Origin: Drosophila persimilis | Lineage: Eukaryota; Arthropoda; Insecta; Diptera; Drosophilidae | Direction of reading: 5' to 3' | Length of the DNA: 64,000 nt | NCBI RefSeq assembly: GCF_003286085.1 | Contig: NW_020825369.1 | Span: 310,001-374,000 of the forward strand | Shown: positions 25,452 to 37,500 of the stretch, one piece after another | Layout: every line of letters begins with the position of its first letter | How positions within the stretch are numbered: position 1 is the stretch's first letter | Made by a program: the position numbers and the translations under genes | The notes under the pieces: generated by a model | The model's database searches: none | Seen by the model: only the letters and a program-made list of their open reading frames with translations | What the model was told of the DNA's origin: nothing

Positions 25452-25500
25452 TATAAATACAACTTTTCAATCCGCTCGCTTTCAAGTCGCAAGCTCAGTG
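25452..25500 (+). promoter_or_regulatory. Promoter-like cluster inside the fz intron
   Basis: TATAAATA lies at 25452-25459, with a TCAAGT initiator-like site whose A is at 25484 (32 bases on) and a second, TCAGTG, at 25495. Upstream are a perfect TATCGATA (DRE core, 25369-25376) and a heat-shock-element-like run cTTCg-tTTCg-gGAAg at 25381-25395 with a further cGAAg in phase at 25406. It overlaps or adjoins a dispersed repeat. Downstream coding is weak (an 84-codon low-complexity ORF at 25569-25823). Confidence 0.35.
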
Positions 25501-28500
25501 AGCAGCCCAGCACGCCCCTCCAGTGTCCACGGAGTAGCGGGTAGCATAAAAGGAAAATTGCTTAATTTATGTGTCATTTATCTAAATGGAGCAGCCGAGC
25601 AAAGCAAGAGCAAATGAAAGAAAAAGGAAACAGCAACGGCAACGGCAACGAACAGCAGACGAACCCAATGACTGTCTCACTCTATATTCTTTTTGTAAAG
25701 CTCTCGCGCGATAAGCGACTGACAGCGAGTGCAATGGCGAGGGATGGCGGGGGGGTGCTGGTGCTGGTGCTGGTGCTGAGGAGTCGGAACATTTGTGCCA
25801 GTGTTGTCGTGGTGCCAGAGTAATTAAAAATCTTCAGTCATGTTGTTGTTGCTGGCGACAAATAATCGTCGTCGGCAGCTCAGGGGCGACAGAGGAGCAC
25901 ACAAAGCGAGAGGCCAAACGCGAAGAGAAACACAGGGCTGAGGAAGGGAGAAAGGGAGGAACATGCGATTAAAATTTTAAATGACAGTTGACAGTTTCAT
26001 CATCTCAGCATGTGTACAAGAAATTTACATACATATGTACATAGATATGGATGCCGAGATAGCCGTATGTACGCCGGACAGGGGCAGTGGACCGAGAGGG
26101 ACAGAGATAGAGGGTGTAGCATGAACAGGAACTGCAGAGCAGGTGGAAACGTCACATGCGATTGACTTTACAGCAGACTGAAGCTGAAGCTGCGAGCAGG
26201 ATTTCTGGGGCTGTGCTTGAGGATAGGGCATATGGTGGCCAGCCATTTCCATACACGAGTATAATTTAGAATTTAGAGTGTGCTCTTAGCCCGCCATCGA
26301 GTCCAGCAGTGGCGAGGAATGCGAAAAAGTGTCACCTAAGCCAACCGCAACAAAGAGACACCACTCTCCTTGGAGAGTTCATTACCACACTGTCACAGCC
26401 CCAGCCCCTCCCGCCCAGCCACCCCCTGGGCTAAGTACAAAGCTCTGGCTTTGTTGTGCCGGTGAGCTCTGTCCGAAGCGGATACACCTGCACACACATA
26501 AGTATTTGCCCAGCAGATTAACACCTCGAGGAGTGGACAAAGAGTATCATCACGAAGAAACAGCAACCTTATTTCTGCTCTCACTCTGCGTCTGCCTCTG
26601 CCTCTGTCTCTGTCTCTCTGCTGTGGCCTGGCCTGGGCCTCATAATCAAATGCAATGTGGCATTGGCTAAAAATGGAATTCTGCTGTCTGCACTTCATCA
26701 GAGATCCAGGGAAAAGGCTGGGGACTGGGACTGGGACTGGGACTGGGGGCAGCAAGAAGGTAAAGCTGGACTGTCTGACTGACTGACAGACAGCTGAAAG
26801 AGTCAGCTCACTCTCTGTGCCTTCTCTGTGAGTCTCTGTGCTGCAGCAGGAACCCGTTTCCCCGCTCAGTGGTGCAACATGCATTCCTCATGCCACACGA
26901 AACAATTGACATGCATTGTTGGTGTTTCAGTTGCTCCTCTTGTGGCTGTTGCTGTTGCTGAAGCTGAAGCTGCTGAAGATTCTGCAGCCACAGAATTGTC
27001 ACAGCAACCGCCCCCCGAATCACTTCCTCTCTCCAGTTCCAGCTCCAGCTTGGTTTGCCATTTTCCAAAATGAAGTTCAAATAAATGGGCAGCAAAAAGA
27101 AACTGGTTTCCACTGGCTTCCACAGTAAAGGACACGAATAGAACTGGTTCCCTCCGGCCGGCTCCGATCTGCTCTGCTCTGCATTTATCAATTCCCGATC
27201 GGGGCTCTGTCCCTGTCCCAGGCCGGTTTCCCTGCCTTGTATTTCATTTCATTTCATTTGAGTTGGATTCCCTTTCGTATTCCAATTCCAAAGCTCCGAT
27301 ATAAATTAAGATCCATATCGGAAGGGAAACTTGAAATGGAACTGGAACTGGAACTGGGAGCACAGATCGACAGATCAACAGATCGACAGATCGACAGAAA
27401 GAAGCCAGCAGTGGCAGGTGGTATGCTACGAGTGTTTTCATATCGGTTTTCGGCTCGAATGCGAATGCAGAATCGAAATCATATTCGGATTCAGATTCGG
27501 AGCTATAAAAATTTGATTTATGTATATTCGATCTTCTTCGGGAAGGAAACATCTTTTACCGGTTCACCTCCATCTCCGATATCAGTGGAGGAAGTGGCGG
27601 ACTGCCCGCTGTTATTTATTGTATGCATTTATCTGCATTTTCCCGGCTCTCAACTTGCTTAATTTGCAGCGCATCCTCCGTGCAGCCGTCTCCCTCCAGC
27701 ACTCCAGCACTCCCTCTCTCTGTCTCTGTCTCGCGCGCTCTACGAACAGGCGGCTCTATGCATTGTCAGCATGACATGACTTTTATGGTATAAAGTTATA
27801 TTTCAGCCTGCCTGACTGCCTGCTACCCATAGACATACCTACCATACTCGTACTTTCTCGCAGATAACTTCAAAGGCATGCGATTTGTAAGGCGCCATCT
27901 GGCGTCGGGAATGTACATTCAATGGCCATAAATGTCAGCCTCGGATGGCTTAAGGATTTATGTAACAGCCGGGCCCATAAAAACAGGACTATACGAGTAG
28001 TGTTTCTCCTGAGATCGACATCGACATCGCCATCGGTTGAGCCGAATCGGTTGCAAACTTCTAAACAGAAATTCAAGAACACTCCTAATAATCAATCAAT
28101 TCAAAAAAGCACCACAAAAAAAAATACATGGTATGAAGCGCATTAATGGAAAGTATTTACAACTCAACGACCCATGACAAATCGGTGTGTGGCAACAGCC
28201 TGGAAAACGCGACAAGTTTCCCAGGAAAAATCAAAAAAAAAAACCCCCAAATTAACATGTCACGTAAGGAAGAAAAAAGGCAACAAGAAGCGCCAACGAG
28301 GGGCTAATCGATAATTTATGAGCGGAAATATGGCACACCGAACAAATGATGGATTCGGCGGGGCAGAGTGGCAGGGGAATGTGGGGGCAGGGCAGGTGCG
28401 AGGTGTAAGGGATATTGTAACATGTTTATAAATAACGCTAATGAGGCTGGGGGGCCGTCAGAAAAGAGAGAGTGTTGGGGGACACACAGCCGGGGTAACC

Positions 28501-28824
28501 GCTTGTGAATTGTTTAAACAAGCGGAGCGGCGCATTGACTTTGAACTACGCCACGGATGGGGTGAAGGGGGCGGAGGTGCTATCGCTGTGTAAATATTTA
28601 CCCCGAAAGAGGTACATGGCTATCACCCCTTGCCCCTCAGTTGAAACATTCATTCAACCGTTGATACTGAACATCTACTGAACGGCTACCATCGAACTGA
28701 AGTTCGTTTTGGATTGGCGATTGGTGATTGGAGATTGAAGATTGGCGATAGCTGGAAGTTTTTTTAGTTTCCAGTTTATTCCATTCTTCTTCCATTGATA
28801 AATGTATCTTAAATTTAATTGAAT

Positions 28825-28846
28825 CCTTTCCATCTACTCCTTTCAG
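28825..28846 (+). other. 3' splice site of terminal fz exon
   Basis: A pyrimidine-rich tract runs into TTTCAG, with the exon starting at GCGAC (28847). The first two exon bases complete a glycine codon whose first G comes from the previous exon, so the intron is phase 1. In-frame reading upstream of the AG loses similarity to Frizzled exactly here, which fixes the boundary. Confidence 0.9.
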
Positions 28847-29379
28847 GCGACATTCTCTCTGGCGTTTGCTTTGTCGGACAGTTGGATACCTACTCGCTGG
28901 GCGCCTTCCTCATACTGCCCCTGTGCATATACCTTTCGATCGGAGCGCTCTTCCTTTTGGCTGGCTTCATTTCCCTATTCCGCATACGGACCGTGATGAA
29001 GACGGACGGCAAGCGAACGGACAAGCTGGAGCGTCTGATGCTGAGGATCGGCTTCTTTTCGGGGCTTTTCATACTGCCCGCCGTGGGACTGTTGGGCTGC
29101 CTGTTCTACGAGTACTACAACTTCGACGAGTGGATGATACAGTGGCATCGTGACATATGCAAGCCCTTCTCCATACCCTGTCCGGCTGCCAGGGCGCCGG
29201 GCATGCCCGAGGCCCGGCCCATTTTCCAGATCTTCATGGTGAAGTATTTGTGCTCGATGCTGGTCGGAGTCACCTCCAGCGTCTGGCTATACTCCAGCAA
29301 GACCATGGTCAGCTGGCGCAACTTCGTGGAGCGGCTTCAGGGCAAGGAGCCGCGGACGCGGGCCCAGGCGTATGTCTAG
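28847..29379 (+). CDS. fz: Frizzled receptor, terminal coding exon
   Basis: This exon encodes the last 176 complete residues of Frizzled, the seven-pass plasma-membrane Wnt receptor that also organises planar cell polarity with Dishevelled. In order it shows the end of extracellular loop 2 (GDILSGVCFVGQ), a hydrophobic TM5 (AFLILPLCIYLSIGALFLL), a basic intracellular loop 3 (RIRTVMKTDGKRTDKLERL), TM6, extracellular loop 3 with two cysteines (ICKPFSIPC), TM7 and a short cytoplasmic tail. The KTxxxW Dishevelled-binding motif reads KTMVSW at 29299-29316. The protein ends RAQAYV before a TAG at 29377. The N-terminal cysteine-rich domain and TM1 to TM4 lie outside the window. No frameshift or internal stop is seen. 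The frame remains open after the TAG to a second TAG at 29482 (see findings). Identification is by recognised sequence; I am very sure of it. Confidence 0.97.
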
Positions 29380-30248
29380 TATGAGACGGGCGCAGCGGGC
29401 ACCGGAGCTGGACCCAATGGCGGCACGGCGGCGGCGGGGGACCCCGAGGCGGCTAACGAGAGTTACTTAGTGTTTAGCACGTAGATCCCCGATCCCCGAT
29501 CCCCAATCCTCAATCTCCCAGACTCAGACCCCAGTCGTAACCGTAACCGTAACCTTAACCGTAACCGCAACCATAAATGCAGTCGTAGTTTGTAGTGCTC
29601 GTAGCTTGTATAAAGTTCATCTCCTCTCCCCATACCCATCCCCGCCCCCCCACTCTGATCATAGAAATCAAAAGTTGACCCTAGGGCCTAGGCTATTGTT
29701 TTTTGAATCGTCTTAGTTGATACGAAAGCAAGCTTGTTGAACCAAAACTATCCATTAAGTCGAGTTGTATTTTGTATTTGTAGTGTTCTAGTTAGGCTTT
29801 CATCGCTTTCATTGCTCTACGTACGAGTATACGACTTCAATTCTGATCTTTCATCTTTGGACGACGCATTGGAATTCATGTGGATTAAGTTAGACTTTTT
29901 TTTTTATTTTTGAAAGCTTTAAATGTGCCCTACCATTAAAGAACATATAATATATATATATAAATACATATATAGAAATTAAGTTGTGACGATAATGATA
30001 TGAGTGTTAGAATTTAGATGTGATGTGGATGTGAGCAGCGACTGGTCTCTCAATTTCAGTAATCAGTAGATCAGACACAAAACACGAATCGTTTACTATA
30101 AAGTAACCACAAACCACACCGAAAGCAGCTACTGTCCTTTACTGTACTGTACTGTACTGTCCTGTGTCGACTGCTCACATCGTTGGAAGTGCTTGAAATC
30201 TATGTATAAAGGGAAACCATACGCAGTTGAAATGTATTATGTAGTAGC

Positions 30249-30254
30249 AATAAA
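30249..30254 (+). terminator. Candidate proximal poly(A) signal of fz
   Basis: AATAAA in AT-rich DNA 870 bp after the fz stop. It could give a shorter mRNA form. Use is not demonstrable from sequence alone. Confidence 0.45.
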
Positions 30255-30890
30255 TGTCCTCCATGTGCTAAACCTAATGCAGATACGATTATTATAATGT
30301 TAACTGTAACTCTAACTGTAACGTAACTCTACTCTAACTGTAATTGTATATTTGTTGAGCTAATTAATTCTAAATGCGTAACGGAATACTTTTAATTCAA
30401 TTTTTTTTTTGTTTTTTTTTTAAATGACGTTGTAGTCATAGCACTTAAGTGAACAAACAACACGAAAATAAGCAAAAATTTGTTGCCACTTTATGGAAAT
30501 TTTTGCTCCAACCACACCCCCAGGACGCACCCCTAACTAAATAAGAGTTGAAACTGCCATTTAAATATTTGTAGACGAGAGAAAACCAGAGAAGCAGCAA
30601 AAGCCAACTCTGGTATCGGCCAACTGTTGATTCGCATTTGTTTTCAGCGCATTTAATTGAGTCCTCGAATTGAATTGGATTGGTTATTATATGGCGAGCA
30701 TTAAAGTCCAAGCCAAGCCAGATTTGTGTAGCATTTAAGTACGCTGATGGAAGCGCATATTAATTATAATTATAGCAATTATCGATAGTCGGTGTAACAT
30801 AGCAAACGAACAATTATAAGTGTATAAACATAAACATAAACATAAAGCATCCCTGGCAGCATCATAGCAAACACACACAGAATATGCAAA

Positions 30891-30896
30891 AATAAA
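30891..30896 (+). terminator. Candidate distal poly(A) signal of fz
   Basis: AATAAA followed within 5 bases by a T-rich stretch (30900-30907), the usual order of cleavage and polyadenylation signals. It is the last such hexamer before the sequence changes into the Helitron-like remnant, so it is taken as the probable end of the fz transcript. Confidence 0.55.
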
Positions 30897-31089
30897 ACAT
30901 TTTTTTTGATTGTTAAAGACTGAAAATTGTACAGAGTGCTTTCATTTCCCATTTCAATTGGGTTCGGGAGAGTACTTATGTCAAGAGAAAGAAATACCGT
31001 GAAATTTGTAAGTAAGCTCTCTGTTGAAACAGTATATCGGATATCAGCAAATACAGGCTGTTGGAATGGCGGAGATGATTACCGACATC

Positions 31090-31560
31090 TCAGAAATTAC
31101 ATCGATATTTTAGGTGCTCGATGAACCCGAAGCAAACCATCACTATATGAGGATCGACAGTCATACAGTTCGGAGGAAACCTATATATCACTGGCTCAAC
31201 CGGCAAACCATTTGCCGCAGTATTGTGAACTATTTCTGTTGGTCCGGAGGATGTCATTTGGAACATGAATGGAATGTGCGATTGGACTTCGGGAAGAGGT
31301 TTGAATCTGGATCCGTGCCGATGGTGTAAATTTGGTGAATGACAATGGGGACATTCTTGGTCGATAGCACCAATCAGCACTTTCGGATGAGCGGAATATT
31401 CAATATCTGGCTTGTGCTCGAAGGCGAGACGAGGGATCGAAGTAAATGAAAGGGCTCGATATACTTGTTGACGTTGTTTGTCGCGTTTGTCTCCGTTCCA
31501 ATTGTCCTTGTTTAGTGCCACTTGTGCTTGATGTGTTTGCGCAAGTGCGACATGCTCACA
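31090..31560 (-). mobile_element. Degraded Helitron-like element fragment
   Basis: The minus strand encodes a 143-residue open frame with the flavour of the N-terminal region of Helitron replicases: an LAFEHKPDIEYSAHPKVLIG stretch, then AIDQECPHC (in Helitron proteins an IGxMDxxCxxC segment), and further on FMFQMTSSGPTEIV (compare the FQMTSFG segment). The part between them is shorter than in the family and no longer matches it, suggesting deletions or frameshifts. The open frame continues upstream of 31521 without a good ATG. No Rep HUH motif or helicase is present, so this is only a 5' piece of the coding region. The match was made from memory of the family, not from a search. Confidence 0.5.
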
Positions 31561-34500
31561 TGCACAATAACAGAATTACAGGAACAACTGCTACTCCCTC
31601 TGCAACATTGAATTAAATTGCTCGCCAACACTTATTGCTTACGTATGCTCAGATAATTTATGTTCTACACCTGAACATTTACAATCAGTGAGCAGTCGAC
31701 AACATATTAACTGTCCAAACACTGTTCACAGGAAGCAACCTCTTTACTAAAACATTGAAATATTATACAGCACAAGTCCAAGCTTCTCTCCCTCCTACCT
31801 CATCCCTCCTCCTACACGAACATCTAAAGTTTTCCCATTAGAAGCAACTATACATTCGGACAGACAGACCAGACCAACTATGGCCGCAAAAACAGCTCGA
31901 AATTCAATCATAACTTGCCAACACTCGTATCCCAGAGGCAGAAGACTGCACCGTCCCACTTGAAACACATGGCCGTAAGCCTTGAAATTTACGAGTGGAA
32001 ACGAGAAATCCACGCCCATATAATTTTGATTACACTTGTTTTCTAAATACTCTCCCGGCTCTGCTGAGAATGGAGGAACCACAAAAAAGAAAACCCCTGT
32101 AAAAAGGAAAACTCGCAAACAAAAACAAAACCATTTGAAGCACATGTGTGCGGTGAAAAGGCCGAAATAGAATCCGCAGCGAGACTGTACTTATGTGTGT
32201 GCGGGGGAGTGGGTGGGGCACAGGCAGAGGCAGCTGGGGAAGAGGACTTCAGTCAGTCGCTAAGCTCCTTGGCAACAAATTGCAGTTAAAAAACAGACGG
32301 AGGTGGGGGCGGGGGCGAGGGAAAATCACTCTCTCCCACCTATCCGCCTCCGCTTGGGGCCAGAGCTCACGCAGAGGGACATGTATTAAAGGATATGAAG
32401 GATATGGCAATGTTTTACAAAACACGTGTGCGATTTAACAACTACAACAGCCACAGAAAACTTTTCAGCAACAAAAAGTCCGGACGGGAGAACAGAACTG
32501 CACGAAAATGGAATCCAATGTTCGCTTCGCGGTGGGTTTTGTTGCGTTTTTATGTGACCACCATAAAAAAGTTATTAATGTTTGTGTGAGTGTGAGTGTG
32601 GGTGTGGGTGTAGAGGAAGTGGATAGAGAGCTAGGGAATGCCGACTGCACACGGCCGCAAAATGGCGCGGGCGTGTTCAGGCGTTAATGTGGCAAAAAAT
32701 GTTTCTGAAGCATGAGAGCTCCGCAGGTTGGCAGACCCCGACTCACCGCATGCTCTAACCGAATACAGTATTTATTTCAATATTGCGTTTTCCAGTTTTC
32801 CAGTCTTTTCCACTGCCGAACTGGTTAATTTGCCAATACTTCCTCGACTCCTTCATAGAATAAACTTTTTTTAGAGCTATATGAATATATTCCGTCGAAT
32901 AGCTACCCTTTTTTTGCCCCATTCCAGGGCATCCAATCTTCGACACACTCCTTGCAATTTTCATTCAACTTTTATTTGCAGTGCAGTTTTGTTGGTGCAG
33001 AATGCGGGCGTGAAAATCATAAAGCAAAACATATGAGTAGATGGGAAGTTACTAAAAAGAACTATAAAGAACAGAAGCAAGCCGGGAGTATATGGGGGGA
33101 AAATAATCGCCCCCAAAAGGACATCGAGGAGTGTCGAAATGGGATACATTTGTGCGGTTGCACGTTCCCCACTTTACGGATATGGATACGGATGTGGATA
33201 CGGATATGGATATGGATACGAACAGGGATTCAGTCAGTCCGGCTGACACTGTTCGAGAAATGATGTTCTGCTTTGTAGAGGATTATTCTAGTCAGCCATG
33301 TATTTCCAAACTTTTTCGTGAGTCTCAAAATATATCAGCTCTATAGACAGCATCTTCAGTTTGTGGTTTGTGGATATTCGCCACCCTTATGTTCATGTCA
33401 CTGGCCCATGCATAATTCCATTGGGATCAGCTGATTCTCCATTTTGTGGACCGAGATTCAGAACATCTGAATCAGTGCATCAAAAACATATACAGATATC
33501 GACGCGATAGCTAGTGCATGTTGGAACAATTGCTCAACCAAATTGGAACAGCGGAATGGTGGAATGGTGGACTGTTTGATGTTTTCCTGGATGTTGTGCA
33601 GCACTTTTATTTGTCTCCTCTTTTTGGGTGTCCAATCCCAGCAAATATCACTTCCAAAAGCAGCCAAAAGGGAGTTTCATTTAATTAATTGCCGAATTTG
33701 TCGCGACAAAAATCGACTGCAAAAAAATTCCCTGGCTGGGGGAGGCAGCAGCCTTTAATTGAAATTTTCAATTAGGAAACTGCACAAGTGGGCCAACAAA
33801 AAAAAACACAAAATACTGCACTTCTCTGTGTAGTTTACTTAATTAATGTTTGTCGTGGACTGCTTAGGGACTTACTGCCCAAGGGACAACGGAGCGAGTC
33901 CAAAAAAGTATACAACAGAAGTCTGTGGGTCGGAGTAGAGGTTCGGATTAAACCATCTTTTATTAAGATATTTATTTCGTTCTTTAAAAACTATTTAAAG
34001 TCGAACACCCAACACAACCTGTGATTCTGTTCTGTATCTTTCCTCAGAAATCTCAACAGCTGCGCTAAACTAGCAATGAAATTTCATTGGCCCTTGGCCT
34101 GAATTAAATTTCATTGCCAATGTGGGGGACCCTTATTCCTTTATTCTCACCCCCAAAATCAGCACTCATCCTGCATGAAATCATACGAACGACTGCAATA
34201 AATTCAGCACCACCACTATGGTAGACCTCGTCACAGTACACCCTCGCATCTCAGCTGGAAAACCAGCTCGATTCGGATGGGGAAAACGCGGTAGAGTGTT
34301 GGCTCAATATTTGCTTTAGATAAGGCAGAAAAGGCAGGAGGAGCTGCTAATTTTTCGCTGCGAAAAGTCAATTAAATCTTTCGGCAAGAGAGGGTTGCAA
34401 AACTTTTCGGCGCCGAAATGAATAAATGATGGAGCATGAATGTCAATCAAAGTTAAGCGCTGCAAAATGAAGACAAACAATCGGAACGGATCGGGGAGGA

Positions 34501-37500
34501 GAGGAGAGGATTGAGAACTGGAGAGGAAGTCGAAACCGAATCGAACCGAACCGAACCGAAACAAAGATGAGTCATGTCAGAGGAAGTCAATTTCCATTAG
34601 CTGTCGGGGGGCGGAATAAAATTTCCCCCGCCACGCCCACAAATTGATAAAGTTTCTCTTTGGGGGCTGCCCCCGGCTAATCCAACAATGCCTAATGACA
34701 GTTGTCGAAAAGTTTTAGCCGAAAATCGATTTTAATGGCATCGCAAATAATCGAATCGAGTTGTATATCGGAATGAATAGTTCTCTGTGGTAGGGGGGTG
34801 GGCCGAGGGTGAGACTGTGAGTGGGACTGGGAGTGCGACCCGAAAAGTTGTCAAATTTTATAGTTATCAAGGGTGAAAACGAATTTGCAAGCTTTTCAGT
34901 GCACTGCAAACCTTTTGGGTACTAACTTTTATGTGGCTTATTGATAAAGTTTCCTGGCCCTCTTCCGCTCTTCCGCTCTTCCGCTGTACCTCTTTCTCCA
35001 TCGTTTGCTCTCTCTCTCTCTGGGATATAAATCAGCTGCGGACTCGTGCTGAGTGAGCTACGGAAAGGTGAGGCTTCAATGAGACATAAACCATGCAGCA
35101 GGTGGCCTCCTCCGCTGTCTTCTATTCCCCTCATCCCTCATCTCTCACGGCAGGCTTCCTCTTCTTTGAGTAATTAAAGCAATTGCCTCAAAAGAGCCAC
35201 AAAACCCGAACACAGCAGGTGGCCTCTGTTGCCGGGTATCTGTGGGTGGCTGTGGATGCGGGCTTAATCAGATTTATGCTGCGGTTTCCCGACATCCGCA
35301 CGGGCTTTGCTTAATTGTCATAATATCTTTTTAGCGCACGCCCAAAAAGCTCCAAAAATGTGTCGAAATGATGTGCCAAGCCGGTAGTGCCAACGAGTGC
35401 AAAAAAGAGGAAGCTAAGTTTGGCTTCTATAACGGAAAAGGAAACATTTCGAAGCTAAATATACCTTTAAGAGAAAAACTAAACTGATGGGACAGAAACT
35501 TGGAGCACGGGCGGATATGGACTATGGAGGCTGATAGCCCTGGGATTTATTGTACCTCCTATTAGAACAGCCTTCTTGTAGAATTCTTCAAATCGATAAG
35601 CTGCAACATTCTCTTCGCTGTGAGCAGCCTTCAGGCTTCCATCACTCACCTACGCAATTGAAATCCGCTTGGAACGTCCACTGTTGAACAGCTATCAGCT
35701 CCTCAGGCTCCCGGGACTTAATGAAAACCCATTGAGTGGTTGAGTGGTGGAGTGGTTGAATGGTTGAGTGGCGTATGATCTCATGCAGAACTGTGCTCTG
35801 TCAGAGGTCGGGGTCGGGACAAATCAAGTTCCATCAACCGAACAACAATAGCGACTCATTAATGATCTTACGAATATTTTCTACATTGCGGAATTATTCG
35901 GGACGAGCGCAAATAAGTAATAAAAGGGGGAGAGGCGGAGGAGAAAGAAGAATCAAAATAATTTTGTTCGGTCCGGCAATGGTGATGGTGGGGGGAGGGG
36001 GTGACTTGGTAAAGGTCGTGAGCATAAATTTAAAAATTGTTTCTTGGCCCCTCAGCCAACGACATTGATGATGTACGTCAAGGGGAAGGAGGCGGAGGAG
36101 AAGGAGAAGGAGGAGGGCGGTGGACGTGGACTGGCCTCATATGCCACAGGGCAACTTATGGCGCAAACTTTACCAGGAAAGGTGGAGATCGGAGAGTGCC
36201 ACAGAGAAAAGGAGCGGACAGGAATGGAAAGGGGACGAACGCCAATGTCTGGGACCTGGCACCCATTGTACTGCGCTCTCCGCAGTTCCCTTAGCCATTC
36301 TTGATGGTCGATGCTGTGCGGGTGATAAGTAACATGAATCACGTTTTATTTTGCCTTCGGACTTTAACGATGTAGTACGTCTGGGCACGAGGAGGGGCAG
36401 ACTGTTGTACAGGAGGAGGTACACTCGACTCCAGACCTCAATGGCTGACTGACTCCGACTCCAACTCCAGCTCCGACTGCGACTTCGTCTTCCACTTCCA
36501 CATCCACATCCACATCCACATCCACATCTACATCGACTTGGAGTCGTAGTCGGAGTTGGCGTTGTAGTCTACGGCTGAAAGGTCAGAGCGTTGGTTGTTT
36601 CCTGCCATTTTTATTTGCCTTTTGTGTATGAGAACAACCTGGTTCTATTCTGCTTATGACTCTTCCTCTTCCTCTTCTGGCTCTGCCTCCGCCTTTGGTT
36701 TATTTTGTATGGAGTGCTGGCAGGGATTTTCGTCGTCGTCGTCGTCGTCGTCGTCTGTGCCGCCGCTTCTTTCCATTCGCCTCGGAACGTGAGAATTTAA
36801 TATTTCTTTTCATTAGCCACGGTCGAGCTTTAGGTCTCTCGTTCTTCTTCACTATTTTATGGGACGGTGGCCGGGGCAGGGACAGCACTGAAGTGGAGTG
36901 CAGGGAGGGCGGCTCTGGCGACACTTACAAATTTCATGGCTCCATTTTGAGCAGGTCAACAGCAACAGCACATTAATTTTGTCAAAACGGGGCCAAATTC
37001 GTTATGGAAAAGCAGAGGAGAGAAGAAGGGAGGCAAGGAAAGGAAAGGCCCAATGGGCAGAGGTGTCGATCGATGGTGGGAGGAGTCCGTAAAGGAGGGA
37101 ATGGAGTTTGATCCTCCATACAAATGCGACTGAACTTCATTGGTACTCCGCAGAGTGAAAGACCAGGGAGTTGAAACATTCCATCTGTGCTCTTGAATAA
37201 TTGACCGCCCATTTTCATGGTCCAATCTAAACGTCACCTTCAATATGCCAAAGTTTCCGTCCCTCCATCTGCGAAGAAAACACCCACAGCCCTGTGCTCC
37301 ATCCGAAGTTAAGCCCTTGTCAAAACTTTCGGTACGGGAAAACAGAAGTTAAGCCCAACTATTTGCCAGTCACGTTCGTCTTGATAACTTGTCGCCAGCT
37401 GGAAATCTTTGGAGCGTGCGAGACATTGTCGCCAAATCCGCAGCCAAGTGTTGCAGCCAACAGGCAACAGTGTTGCACTCTCAGTGGCAGTGGCAGTGGC

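Larger units (their letters stand above)
22001..28846 (+). other. fz last intron, part 4, up to the splice acceptor
   Basis: Inferred intronic DNA ending at the acceptor of the terminal fz exon. It holds a dispersed-repeat copy at 25316-25426 next to a TATA/initiator-like cluster, two CTCF-like core motifs (22672-22680 and 27892-27900), and CT/GT-rich arrays near 24.2 and 24.9 kb. The last bases (cctttccatctactcctttcag) form a clear polypyrimidine tract and AG acceptor. No other exon was found. Confidence 0.7.
29380..30915 (+). other. fz 3' untranslated region
   Basis: The region follows the fz stop and runs to the likely distal poly(A) site. The first 105 bases keep an open frame (see readthrough finding). 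After that come short arrays (GATCCCC at about 29488-29510, GTAACC at about 29535-29575, ACTGT at about 30140-30165) and AT-rich DNA. A Brd-box match (AGCTTTA, 29915-29921) and a K-box match (TGTGAT, 30019-30024) are the classes of site bound by the miR-4/miR-79 and miR-2/miR-13 families; single matches can arise by chance. The 3' limit is inferred from the last AATAAA. Confidence 0.7.

Noticed and set aside
28819-28846. Extending the fz exon upstream to the TTG at 28819
   Set aside because: Those bases are the polypyrimidine tract and AG of the splice acceptor; similarity to Frizzled begins only at 28847.
28866-29384. Alternative-frame and antisense ORFs over the fz exon
   Set aside because: Shadows of a recognised coding exon.
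35026-35060. TATAAA after a CT tract as a promoter
   Set aside because: No initiator at the right distance on the + strand and no coding frame downstream.
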